From contig CAWBWT010000002.1 of the NCBI GenBank assembly GCA_963792675.1, forward strand, positions 2,728,001-2,792,000: a stretch of DNA of 64,000 bases. The letters run 5' to 3'. The stretch is from JBBROS01 sp963792675. GTDB lineage: Bacteria; Pseudomonadota; Alphaproteobacteria; Acetobacterales; Acetobacteraceae. A model generated the notes under the pieces. That model ran no database searches. It was not told where the DNA came from and saw only the letters and a program-made list of their open reading frames with translations. Within the stretch, counting starts at the first letter, position 1; every line of letters starts with the position of its first letter. Positions 18,098 to 26,270 of this stretch are shown piece after piece. A program made the position numbers and the translations under genes.

Positions 18098-18600
18098 GCT
18101 ACCAGCCCTCCAAATGGAGATTCTCCAGCAAGTCGATAATCAAGCTGGCGGTCGTCGTAATAAGGTCCACGTTCCAGGACACGCTGCTGCTGTTCACCGG
18201 GATCGCGCCGCCCCGGTACGAGAGAAACAACGCGGCAGACCGTACATCTTTCATGTCCGGGAACGGCGCCTCGTCACATCGGCGCCGGACGTCTTATTGC
18301 CACTGCCGGGTGTTGAGCAGCGCCACGCCATCGCTGACCGGCCCGACTTGGCCAGTCTCCTTGGCGAAGATGCTGGACACCAATTCGTGAGACTAACGCG
18401 ACTTCGACTTGAGCCGGGAATTGAGATTTTGCAACATGTAGGTGGCGAGGGTCGGAATCCCGATACTTGCCGCCAAGCAGGTCGTGCAGCGTGGCGGCCT
18501 CCTTCGGGTCTGGCGTCTTCGGTTTCGAATTCGGCAACTCAGTTAGCAGTCGATCAGTTCTCGTACACGTCGCCGTAAGCTTCGTTCGGGGGTCGCGGGC
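18098..18600 (-). pseudogene. Degraded manganese catalase remnant
   Basis: The stretch looks empty but its minus strand holds fragments of a Mn-catalase-like protein. From about 18600 the frame reads TDRLLTELPNSKPKTPDP, then LHDLLGGKY. A +1 shift near 18462 gives TLATYMLQNLNSRLKSKSR, a stop, then LVSSIFAKETGQVG and SDGVALLN, another stop, then FPDMKDVRSAALFLS, GGAIPVNSS and DLLENLHLEGW before a third stop. These resemble family blocks around LLGGKYGE, FQSFNFR and the VDLLHNFHLE metal-site helix. Roughly 160 of about 280 residues remain, and the 3' part is missing next to the tartrate dehydrogenase end. Recognised from memory of the family, not by alignment. Confidence 0.6.
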
Positions 18601-18648
18601 ACTACGGCCGGGCTCCGAACCAGTTCCGGCGGCAGGCTTAGTTTGCTG

Positions 18649-18771
18649 TCAGTGGCGTGCGAGCTGCATCTTGCCGTCGAGCATGCAGAACCCGAGCACG
18701 CCCGCCAGGATCAACTGGCTGCAAGCCACGAAACCCATCCACACCGGGGCAGAAGTCATGATCATGGTCAT
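18649..18771 (-). CDS. Candidate 40-aa single-span membrane protein
   Basis: A short frame that starts MTMIMTSAPVWMGFVACSQL, continues with a hydrophobic helix (about residues 9-31, ending LAGVLGFCML) and stops after a basic tail (DGKMQLARH). An AAGGAGA Shine-Dalgarno sits about seven bases before the first ATG, which is unusually good for this region. No family is recognised. It lies just upstream of the catalase remnant on the same strand, so it may once have shared a transcript with it. Confidence 0.55.
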   Translation of the reverse strand: MTMIMTSAPVWMGFVACSQLILAGVLGFCMLDGKMQLARH

Positions 18772-18995
18772 CGTCGGTCTCCTTGGTTGAACATCGCGGG
18801 GTCGTTCGCAGGACAGGTTGTAGGCGCGAATAGTTAACGACCTCTTGCCGACACGAAGATCTTTTCGCGCTCAGGTTGTATTGCTCATCGAGAGACGCGC
18901 TCGGCCCGTGCGCATGCTTTCAACCCTGGCCTCACGGAGTCGTTGCAGGGCAACGCTCGCTTGCACGCGCGCCGGGCCACCCCCATACCGCGCGC

Positions 18996-20792
18996 ATGGC
19001 CTCACCCCCGTTGCTGCTGCTGCAAGACATCCACCTCGCACTTGGCTCGGCGCCGTTGCTGGCCGGCGCCGAGGTGGCCGTCGGCTCAGGGGAGCGGATC
19101 TGCCTGGTTGGCCGCAACGGCTCCGGCAAGTCCACGCTCATGAAGATCGCCGCGGGAATGCTGCAGCCGGATGCCGGCACCCGCTTCCTGCAGCCGGGCA
19201 CGACCTTGCGCTACCTGCCGCAGGAGCCCGACCTGTCGGGCTTCGCCACCACGCGCGACTATGTCGAGGCCGGGATGGGGCCGCAGGAGGACCATTACCG
19301 GGCGGCTGCCCTGCTCGACCAACTCGGCTTGTCCGGGCGCGAGGACCCCGCGCAGCTTTCGGGCGGTCAACAGCGCCGGGCGGCGCTGGCGCGCGCATTG
19401 GCGCCGCAGCCCGACCTGCTGCTGCTGGACGAGCCGACCAACCACCTCGACCTGCCCGCCATCGAATGGCTGGAAGCCGAGCTCAAGTCGCTTCGCGCCG
19501 GCATCGTGCTCATCAGCCATGACCGCCGCCTGCTGGAAACGCTGACGCGGAGCATCGTCTGGCTCGATGGCGGGGTGACCCGGCGGATCGACCGCGGCTT
19601 CGCCCATTTCGAGACATGGCGCGAGGAGGTCGAGGCGGAAGCCGAGCGCGACCTGCACAAGCTCGGACGCCAAATCCTGCGCGAGGAGGACTGGCTGCGC
19701 TACGGCGTCACGGCCCGGCGCAAGCGCAACGTGCGCCGCCTTGGCGAATTGGGCGCGTTGCGGCAGAAGCGGCGCGAGGCCGGCGGCGCCGCGGCCACGC
19801 TGCGGCTGGCGGCCAGCGACGCCGACCTTTCGGGCAAGCTGGTCGCCGTCGCCGAGCATGTCGGCAAGGCGTACGGCGACAAGGACGTGGTGAGCGACCT
19901 GACGATGCGGGTGCTGCGCGGCGACCGGCTCGGCATCGTCGGCCCGAACGGCGCCGGCAAGACCACGCTGCTCAACCTGCTGACCGGTAAGAGCACGCCC
20001 GACAGCGGCGAGGTCCGGGTCGGCACCAACCTCGCCGAGGTCACGCTCGACCAGCAGCGGGCGGCGCTCGATCCGACGAAGACTCTCGCGGAGACGCTGA
20101 CCGGGGGGGCCGGCGACCAGGTGGACGTCGGCGGCGAGCGGCGGCACGTGATCGGTTACATGAAGGAGTTCCTGTTCAAGCCGGAACAGGCGCGCACCCC
20201 GGTCGGCGTGCTGTCCGGAGGCGAGCGCGGCCGGCTGTTGCTGGCCTGCGCGCTCGCCCGGCCGAGCAATCTGATGGTGCTGGACGAGCCGACCAACGAC
20301 CTCGACCTCGAGACGCTCGATCTGCTGCAGGAGATGCTGTCGGAATACCCGGGCACCGTGCTCCTGGTCAGCCACGACCGCGATTTCCTCGACCGCGTCG
20401 TCACATCCACGCTGGCATCAGAGGGCAACGGCAAGTGGGTCGAGTATGCCGGCGGCTACAGCGACATGCTGCTGCAACGCGGCACCGCGTCCGCACCGGC
20501 ATCGGAGCGCGGCCGGACGGGTCCAAAGCCGCAGGGTCCGGACAAGGGGGCGCCGCGCAAGCTGTCGTACAAGGACAAGCACGCGTTGGAGTCGCTGCCA
20601 GCTGAAATGGCGCGGCTCGCGAACCAGATCCAGGTGCAGCAGCGGATCTTGTCCGACCCGAACCTCTACCGGCGCGACCAGACGGCGTTCAAACGAGCGA
20701 CCGATACCTTGCAGGACGCGCAGGGCAAGCTCGCCGCCGCGGAGGAGCGGTGGCTCGAACTTGAGTTGCTGCGTGAGGAGTTGGAGGCTTAG
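18996..20792 (+). CDS. ABC-F family ATPase (Uup-like)
   Basis: Cytosolic twin-ATPase protein of the translation-associated ABC-F group, 598 residues, no membrane segments. Domain 1 has Walker A GRNGSGKST, signature LSGGQQRRAAL and Walker B LLLLDEPTNHLD. Domain 2 has GPNGAGKTT, LSGGERGRLLL and LMVLDEPTNDLD. A charged linker joins them. The C-terminal ~80 residues (from SYKDKHALESLPAEMARL) form the coiled coil seen in Uup. The ATG at 18996 was chosen because the domain begins immediately; upstream residues in the same frame are not protein-like. No clear Shine-Dalgarno is seen. Uup has been linked to ribosome function and DNA branch stability; the role here is inferred from family only. Confidence 0.92.
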   Translation: MASPPLLLLQDIHLALGSAPLLAGAEVAVGSGERICLVGRNGSGKSTLMKIAAGMLQPDAGTRFLQPGTTLRYLPQEPDLSGFATTRDYVEAGMGPQEDHYRAAALLDQLGLSGREDPAQLSGGQQRRAALARALAPQPDLLLLDEPTNHLDLPAIEWLEAELKSLRAGIVLISHDRRLLETLTRSIVWLDGGVTRRIDRGFAHFETWREEVEAEAERDLHKLGRQILREEDWLRYGVTARRKRNVRRLGELGALRQKRREAGGAAATLRLAASDADLSGKLVAVAEHVGKAYGDKDVVSDLTMRVLRGDRLGIVGPNGAGKTTLLNLLTGKSTPDSGEVRVGTNLAEVTLDQQRAALDPTKTLAETLTGGAGDQVDVGGERRHVIGYMKEFLFKPEQARTPVGVLSGGERGRLLLACALARPSNLMVLDEPTNDLDLETLDLLQEMLSEYPGTVLLVSHDRDFLDRVVTSTLASEGNGKWVEYAGGYSDMLLQRGTASAPASERGRTGPKPQGPDKGAPRKLSYKDKHALESLPAEMARLANQIQVQQRILSDPNLYRRDQTAFKRATDTLQDAQGKLAAAEERWLELELLREELEA

Positions 20793-20801
20793 GCTCTCAT
20801 C

Positions 20802-20960
20802 ATGAAGCGTTTGCTCATGCTTTCTTTGTTGTTCCTGTCGGGTTGCGGCGCAGTCGCCGCACCGTGCCGGATCACCTCGGCGGCGCTGAAAATCGTGCCC
20901 GTGGTCGGCCATGTGGCGGCGGCGCCCACTGACGGATGCGCCGCCGTCATCGACCCGTAG
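20802..20960 (+). CDS. Small lipoprotein (52 aa), possibly DUF6726 type
   Basis: Begins nine bases after the ABC-F stop. MKRLLMLSLLFLSGCGAVAA is a classical type II signal peptide with the lipobox LSGC, so the mature protein is a ~38-residue lipoprotein starting at Cys15. Two further Cys (near 22 and 46) flank a hydrophobic stretch ITSAALKIVPVVGHVAAAP and could form a disulfide. The pattern fits small acetobacterial/burkholderial lipoproteins that I recall as DUF6726; that link is tentative. The next gene starts 10 bases downstream, so the three genes appear co-transcribed. Confidence 0.75.
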   Translation: MKRLLMLSLLFLSGCGAVAAPCRITSAALKIVPVVGHVAAAPTDGCAAVIDP

Positions 20961-20970
20961 CGTCGGGGGA

Positions 20971-22527
20971 ATGAGCGCGACCCTGTCCGGCCGTCTCGAC
21001 CGGCTGCTGCGAGACTTGCCGTCCCGCTACAAGGGGCCGGGCGGCGCACTCGCGGTGCTGCGGGACGGCGAGGTGCTGGTTCGTCACGCCTGGGGCTTCG
21101 CCAACGCCGAGCGCCGCATCCCCTTCACGCCGGCGACCCTGGTGCGCGTCTGCTCGATCACGAAGCAGTTCACCTGTGCCGTGGTGCTGGACGCCTTCCC
21201 CGACCCGACGGTGCTCGACGCCGATGTCGCGGCCCGGCTGCCTCGGCTCGAGCAGCCGCCGCCCGGGGCGCTGCACCTGTGTCACAATCAATCCGGGTTG
21301 CGCGACTATTGGGCGATCGCGATGCTGCACGGTGCGCCGGCGGAATCGGCATTCGGCGATGCCGAGGCGGAGCGGGTCATCGGCGGCACCCGAACGCTGC
21401 AGTTCATGCCCGGTACTCGCTATTCCTATTGCAACCAGAATTTCCGCATCCTGTCCGACGCTGCCGCGGAGCGCACCGGGCGGTCGTTTGCCGAGTTGTT
21501 GCGCAAGAGCGTGTTCGAGCCGGCCGGGATGGCGTCGGCACTCCTCGCCGCCGATACGCGGGCCATGCCGGACGGAACCGAGGGCTATGAGGGCAACCAA
21601 GCCGCCGGGTTCCGCGCGGCCGAGAACCGCATCGTCTGGACCGGCGACGCCGGGCTCGGCGCCTCGCTCGACGACATGATCGCCTGGGAACGCTTCATCG
21701 ACGCGAACCGCGACGATCCGCAATCGCTCTACGGCCGGCTATCGGCCCCGGTGCGCTTCGCCGACGGCGCCCCGGCCGAGTATGGGTTCGGGCTCGGCCG
21801 CCGCCTCCAAGGAGACCGGCCAGTGACCGGACATGGCGGCGCCTTGCGCGGCTGGCGGGCCGATCGCGTGTATGCCCCGTCGGACCGCGTCTCCGTGGTC
21901 GTGCTGTTCAACCACTCCGGCGAGGCACACTCGCTTGGGTCCGAGGCGCTCGCCGCGGTGCTGGGCGAGGAGCGCCCGGACCTGGCTGCGCGGCCGTCTC
22001 CGGCCTGGCTCGGCACCTACCAGGACCCCGAAACCGGACTGTCCCTGCAGCTTGAACCGAACGAGGGCCGGGTGCGCCTGCGTTACGGTCCGTCGCCCGA
22101 GCTGCTCGACGTGCAGGCGGACGGGTCAGCCGGGGTGGCCGGCACGCGGCTCGAGCACGATGGCCAGGACCTGGTGATGACCCGGCCGTTGGAGAACCGG
22201 CGCGTTCGCCTCCGCCCCGTCGCGACCACGGAGCCGGCATGCGACGTGGCCGGTCGCTATCGCTGCGGCGAGCTGGACGCGGAGCTGCTGGTCACCGACG
22301 CCGGCGGTGCCCTGTACGGCGCGTTCTCCGGCTTCCTCGGCCAGGGACGAATGGAGCTGCTCGAACCGATCGGTCGCGACCTGTGGGCCCTGCCCTGCCC
22401 CCGCGCGCTCGACTTCGCGCCACCCGGTGACTGGACGCTCGGGTTCCGGCGGGACGACGCGGGCGTCGTCCAATCGGTCGAGGTCGGCTGCTGGCTTGCG
22501 CGTGGGCTCCGCTATTGGCGGCTATAG
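20971..22527 (+). CDS. D-aminopeptidase-like serine hydrolase (peptidase family S12)
   Basis: Penicillin-recognising hydrolase that releases N-terminal D-amino acids from peptides and amides. 518 residues from the ATG at 20971 (GGGGGA upstream), close to the ~520 residues of Ochrobactrum D-aminopeptidase. Catalytic motifs: SITK near 60-63 (Ser nucleophile and Lys), YSYCNQN with the Y-x-N motif near 152, and GHGG near 287. The C-terminal ~190 residues fit the two beta-barrel domains that gate the active site in that enzyme. No signal peptide is seen, so it probably acts in the cytosol. It follows the ABC-F and lipoprotein genes. Confidence 0.88.
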   Translation: MSATLSGRLDRLLRDLPSRYKGPGGALAVLRDGEVLVRHAWGFANAERRIPFTPATLVRVCSITKQFTCAVVLDAFPDPTVLDADVAARLPRLEQPPPGALHLCHNQSGLRDYWAIAMLHGAPAESAFGDAEAERVIGGTRTLQFMPGTRYSYCNQNFRILSDAAAERTGRSFAELLRKSVFEPAGMASALLAADTRAMPDGTEGYEGNQAAGFRAAENRIVWTGDAGLGASLDDMIAWERFIDANRDDPQSLYGRLSAPVRFADGAPAEYGFGLGRRLQGDRPVTGHGGALRGWRADRVYAPSDRVSVVVLFNHSGEAHSLGSEALAAVLGEERPDLAARPSPAWLGTYQDPETGLSLQLEPNEGRVRLRYGPSPELLDVQADGSAGVAGTRLEHDGQDLVMTRPLENRRVRLRPVATTEPACDVAGRYRCGELDAELLVTDAGGALYGAFSGFLGQGRMELLEPIGRDLWALPCPRALDFAPPGDWTLGFRRDDAGVVQSVEVGCWLARGLRYWRL

Positions 22528-22671
22528 GCCTACTTCAGCAACGTCGACGATTGAAACGCTACCACATCGGCCCGAGCCGCCGGTCGCCTGCGGATTGTGG
22601 CCGACATGGGCGCCGATCGCGACGCAGAGATCCGCGACGAAGTTCTTAGGCAACCGTTCAGGCAGGAGCAA

Positions 22672-23670
22672 TTATCTTCCCGGCGCGAGCCCGGCATCCT
22701 CGACGACCTTGCGGTATTTCACGAGTTGCGACTCCGTGACCGACCGTAACTCGGCTGGGGAGGAGCCGCGCACCGAGAAACCCTGCGCGATCAGCCGCTG
22801 CTGCACGTCCGGATCGGCCACCGCCTTGACCACCTCGGCGTTCAGCCGGTCGATGATGGGCTGCGGCGTTTTGGCGGGTGCGACGATGCCGAACCAGGTG
22901 GTGAAAGCGAAGCCGGGCTCACCGGAGGTGGCGATGGTCGGCACGCCGGGGAACTGTTCCAAGGGCTGCGCGGAGGCGACGCCCAGCAGCTTCATCTGCC
23001 CCCCGCGCACCAGCCCGGCCACGACCGGCAGGCCTTGCAGGCTGACATCCACCTGGCCGCCGGCGACATCGGTCGCGGCTTGGGTGGCGCCGCGATAGGG
23101 GATGTGCCGCAGCTTGATGCCGGCGCCCTCCGCGAACAGCACCATGGCGATGTGCTGCGGACTGCCCATGCCGCCCGAGCCATAGGTGATGCTGTCGGGC
23201 TTCGCCTTGGCGGCCTCGATCAGCCCGGCAGCATCCTTGTAGGGCGCCTTGTTGTTGGCGATGAGCCCGAACTCGATGGTGCCGACCAAGGAGACCGGCG
23301 CGAAATCCCGCAATGGGTCCCACGGCACCTTCGGCAGCGTCACCGGCACCATCGTCAGAATGCTGTCGTTGAAGCCGCCGAGCGTGTAGCCGTCGGGCAA
23401 GGCACGGGCCACCTGGTCGGCGCCGATCACCCCGGACGCGCCCGGCTGATTGATGATGACGATCTGCTGGCCCATGCTGTCGGCCATCTTCTGCGTCACG
23501 ATGCGCGCCGCATTGTCCACTGCGCTGGCCGCGGCAAGCGGCACGATCATGCGGATCGGGCGGTTGGGGTAGTCGTCCTCGGCCCGGGCCGCGGCCCAGG
23601 GCAGCATAGCCAGGATGATCGGCAGCACGCGTCGGGTGGTTCGCACCGGAGCCATCCTCATCAGAGCCAT
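22672..23670 (-). CDS. Bug/TctC family solute-binding protein
   Basis: Periplasmic receptor of the tripartite tricarboxylate transporter type, 332 residues. The signal peptide spans about residues 1-30 (RRVLPIILAMLPWAAARA), and the mature start DDYPNRPIRMIVPLAA is the hallmark of the family. Typical later blocks include the QIVIINQPGASG motif near 70. It overlaps the upstream dehydrogenase gene by 10 bases, so it belongs to the aromatic-degradation strand. No TctA/TctB membrane subunits are encoded nearby, which is usual for these orphan receptors. Candidate ligands are carboxylic or aromatic acids; not determinable from sequence. Confidence 0.92.
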   Translation of the reverse strand: MALMRMAPVRTTRRVLPIILAMLPWAAARAEDDYPNRPIRMIVPLAAASAVDNAARIVTQKMADSMGQQIVIINQPGASGVIGADQVARALPDGYTLGGFNDSILTMVPVTLPKVPWDPLRDFAPVSLVGTIEFGLIANNKAPYKDAAGLIEAAKAKPDSITYGSGGMGSPQHIAMVLFAEGAGIKLRHIPYRGATQAATDVAGGQVDVSLQGLPVVAGLVRGGQMKLLGVASAQPLEQFPGVPTIATSGEPGFAFTTWFGIVAPAKTPQPIIDRLNAEVVKAVADPDVQQRLIAQGFSVRGSSPAELRSVTESQLVKYRKVVEDAGLAPGR

Positions 23671-24725
23671 CCTGGCACCTCGATCCCGAGTTCGGTTGCC
23701 GTCGCCCGTAATTCGGCCCGCAGCGCCGACGGCAGCGGGACGCCGGTGCGGAGGCGTTCGTCGCGCAAGGTTTGGCTGCGCTCGCCGGGCATGCGGATCT
23801 CGTTGAAGCCGGGCAGCAGCGGCGAGGACTTCATGTCGCGCACCACGGTGTCGACCCGGCGGCGGAACTCGGCCGGATCCCCGAACGCCTCCAGGTTGAG
23901 CGCCACCACGAACTGCCCGGTGTTGCTGATGCCGGCGGCGTCGGCGTTGAAGTCCACCACGTCGCGGCCGAGGGCGCCGCCGTTCAGCGTGCCGGCCAGG
24001 AGCCCGAACACCAGCGCGAGCCCGAAGCCCTTGGCGCCGCCGATCGGCAGCAGGAAACCCTCGGCGGCGCGCAGCGGATCGGTCAACGGCTTGCCCTCGC
24101 GGTCCACCATCCAGCCTTCGGGCATCGTTTCGCCGCGCTGCGCCGCCAGTTTCACCTTGCCGTAAGCGGCAACCGTGGTCGCCATGTCGAGCAGGACCGG
24201 CCGCTCCTCCCCGGCGGGGATGGCGACAGCGATCGGGTTGGTGCTCAGCAGCATCTCCGACCCACCCCAGGGCGGCAGGTGGTTGGCGCTGCCGACCGCG
24301 ACGTAGATGCCGATCATGCCGGCCTCCAGCGGGATCATCGCGTAAGGCGCGGCGGCGCCGGCATGGTTGCTGTGGTGCGCGCCGACCCAGCCGACCCCGT
24401 GCTCGCGCGCGATGTCGACCGCCAAGTGGGCGGCGCGCTGCATCACGAGCTGCCCCATGCCGTTGTCGCCGTCGAGCACGGCCGTGGCACCCATGCGGCG
24501 GTCGATGCGGATGTTCGGGTGGGTGTTGACGCCGCCGGCGCGCAGGCGGGCGACGTATTTCGGCAAGCGGAACACGCCGTGGCCATCGGCGCCGAGCAGG
24601 TCCGTGCGGGCCATCATGTCGCCGGCCGAAGCGGCGTCGGCGGCGGGCAGGCCGGCAGCGGTCAGCGCGCGGGCGATGAAGCCGGCGATCTCCGTCGCAG
24701 GCACACGCACGTCCCCATCCGGCAT
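23661..24725 (-). CDS. Malate/L-lactate dehydrogenase family (Ldh_2) oxidoreductase
   Basis: NAD(P)-dependent 2-hydroxyacid dehydrogenase of the family that includes L-malate, L-sulfolactate and ureidoglycolate dehydrogenases, 354 residues. The start ATG at 24725 has GGGAGG upstream. Family blocks: LLGADGHGVFRLPKYVARL near 42-60, the SNHAGAAAPYA segment near 117, LLSTNPIAVAIP near 154, and GGAKGFGLALVFGLLAG near 233. It lies between a small membrane protein and the TctC-like receptor, which it overlaps. It may oxidise the imported acid; not part of the classical beta-ketoadipate pathway. Confidence 0.9.
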   Translation of the reverse strand: MPDGDVRVPATEIAGFIARALTAAGLPAADAASAGDMMARTDLLGADGHGVFRLPKYVARLRAGGVNTHPNIRIDRRMGATAVLDGDNGMGQLVMQRAAHLAVDIAREHGVGWVGAHHSNHAGAAAPYAMIPLEAGMIGIYVAVGSANHLPPWGGSEMLLSTNPIAVAIPAGEERPVLLDMATTVAAYGKVKLAAQRGETMPEGWMVDREGKPLTDPLRAAEGFLLPIGGAKGFGLALVFGLLAGTLNGGALGRDVVDFNADAAGISNTGQFVVALNLEAFGDPAEFRRRVDTVVRDMKSSPLLPGFNEIRMPGERSQTLRDERLRTGVPLPSALRAELRATATELGIEVPGWL

Positions 24726-24804
24726 CCCTTTGTTCCTCCCAGTCCGAACGGCAGCGTGCGGGAGAGTCGGGCCGCGGGCAAGCGCGGCCGGCGATGCGGC
24801 GTCC

Positions 24805-25047
24805 TCAGCTCGACGGCCGCCGCGCGCGCACGTACCCGACGACCGTGAACACAAGCCAGAGAACCTGGGTCACGAACGCGGCCAGGTTGAAGCTCCAGAT
24901 CAACGAGTAGATGACGGCGACGCCGCCGACCGCGTTCAGCGCGGTATATCGGAGGTCGGACAGCCCGAGCAGCCCAAGCTGCAAGCTGGCATAGGCGCCG
25001 ACGTAGAGCGCAACGCCGAGCAAGCCGATCACATCCGGAAAGCTCAA
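24805..25047 (-). CDS. Small membrane protein with a CBU_0592-like domain
   Basis: About 80 residues with three hydrophobic helices (IGLLGVALYVGAYASLQLGLL, a central AVIYSLIWSFNLAAF segment, and VTQVLWLVFTVVGYV). No ATG is available; a TTG at 25047 gives MSFPDVIGLLGVALY, matching how this family usually begins. A GTG 12 bases further in is the alternative. The Shine-Dalgarno is weak. It is located 44 bases after pcaL on the same strand. The domain is widespread and its function is unknown. Confidence 0.65.
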   Translation of the reverse strand: MSFPDVIGLLGVALYVGAYASLQLGLLGLSDLRYTALNAVGGVAVIYSLIWSFNLAAFVTQVLWLVFTVVGYVRARRPSS

Positions 25048-25091
25048 TGCGGCCGCCCACGCGCAACGATGTTCAAGGCCGGACGCGCGGG

Positions 25092-26267
25092 CTAAAGGTC
25101 CAGCTCGCTCCCCAACACCTCGCGCACCCAGCGGAACGCGCCGTTGGCCGCGGGCACGCCGGCGTAAACGGCGCATTGGATCAGCAGCGACCGCAGCTCG
25201 GGCAGGGTCACGCCGTTCTTCAGCGCCGGGCGGACGTGCAGCTTGAACTCCTCTTCGCGGCCGAGCGCCACCATCAACGCCAGCGTCACCTGCGACCGGG
25301 TCTTGCGCGGGATGGTCGGATCGCCCCACACCTCGCCCCAGGCCACCCTCGTGATGAAATCCTGCCACGGTGCGGCAAAAGCGCCGGCGCCGGTCAGCGA
25401 CCGTTCGACATGCGCCGCGCCGAGCACCGCCTTGCGGTTGGCGAGCCCCGCCTCGAACGGCACGCCGCCCGAGGCGGGGGTGGACATGCCGCCAAAGTCG
25501 TCGAGGAAGCCGGCGAGGTGGCGGTTCACCAGCCGCGCCTGCTCCATGTTGAGGATGTGCGCGGCGCGCGGCACAACGATCAGCTCGGCACCGGGGATGC
25601 GGCCGCGGATGTCCTCGCTCATGGCGGGCGGCGTGGCCGGGTCGTTGGCGCCGGCGATGATCAACGTGGGCGCAGTGATGCTGCGGTTGGATGTGCGGAG
25701 GTCCATGGCGGCAATGGCGCCGCAGCACACCGCATAGCCGCGCGGGTCGTTGGCGACGAAGCGCTGCCGCAGCGCCTGCGCTTCGGGCGCGTCGGCAAAG
25801 GCCGGGGTGAACCAGCGGGTCATGACCGCGTCCACGATGGCGCCCATGCCGCCGGCCCGCACCGTGGCACCGCGCTCGTTCCATTGCCCGTCCGGCAACC
25901 AGGCCGAGGTCGCCATCAGCACCAGCCCGTGCACTCGGTCCGGATAAGCCGCCGCAAACGCCTGCGCGGTCATGCCGCCGAGCGACAAGCCGACCACGTG
26001 CGCCCGCGCGATATCGAGCGCGTCAAGCAGCCCGGCCATGTCGGCGGCGAGCGTGTCGAGGGTGATCGGCGCATCCACCACCGGTGAGCGGCCATGCCCG
26101 CGCGTGTCGTAGCGCAGCACCCGGTAACGCCCCGAGAGCGCCCGCGCCTGCGCCTCCCACATTTCTAGCGTGGCGCCAATCGAGTTCGAGAACACGATGA
26201 CGGGCGCCCCGTCCGGTCCGGCGAGGTCGTAGTGGAGCTCGGTGCCGTTCGCGGCGATCAGCGGCAT
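25092..26267 (-). CDS. pcaL: Fused 3-oxoadipate enol-lactonase / 4-carboxymuconolactone decarboxylase
   Basis: Two consecutive steps of protocatechuate degradation in one 391-residue polypeptide. Residues 1-258 are the alpha/beta-hydrolase PcaD part, with the nucleophile elbow VGLSLGGM near 93 and a catalytic His in AAHILNMEQ near 234. Residues ~270-391 are the PcaC part, an AhpD-like decarboxylase (RKTRSQVTLALMVALGREEE, then LHVRPALKNGVTLPELRSLL). The D-C order is that described for PcaL fusions in actinobacteria and some proteobacteria. It begins three bases after the pcaB stop. The product of the pair is 3-oxoadipate. Confidence 0.93.
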   Translation of the reverse strand: MPLIAANGTELHYDLAGPDGAPVIVFSNSIGATLEMWEAQARALSGRYRVLRYDTRGHGRSPVVDAPITLDTLAADMAGLLDALDIARAHVVGLSLGGMTAQAFAAAYPDRVHGLVLMATSAWLPDGQWNERGATVRAGGMGAIVDAVMTRWFTPAFADAPEAQALRQRFVANDPRGYAVCCGAIAAMDLRTSNRSITAPTLIIAGANDPATPPAMSEDIRGRIPGAELIVVPRAAHILNMEQARLVNRHLAGFLDDFGGMSTPASGGVPFEAGLANRKAVLGAAHVERSLTGAGAFAAPWQDFITRVAWGEVWGDPTIPRKTRSQVTLALMVALGREEEFKLHVRPALKNGVTLPELRSLLIQCAVYAGVPAANGAFRWVREVLGSELDL

Positions 26268-26270
26268 GGC

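Noticed and set aside
18060..18790. Plus-strand open frames in the catalase-remnant region
   Set aside because: No start signal or domain; the minus strand carries the family fragments.
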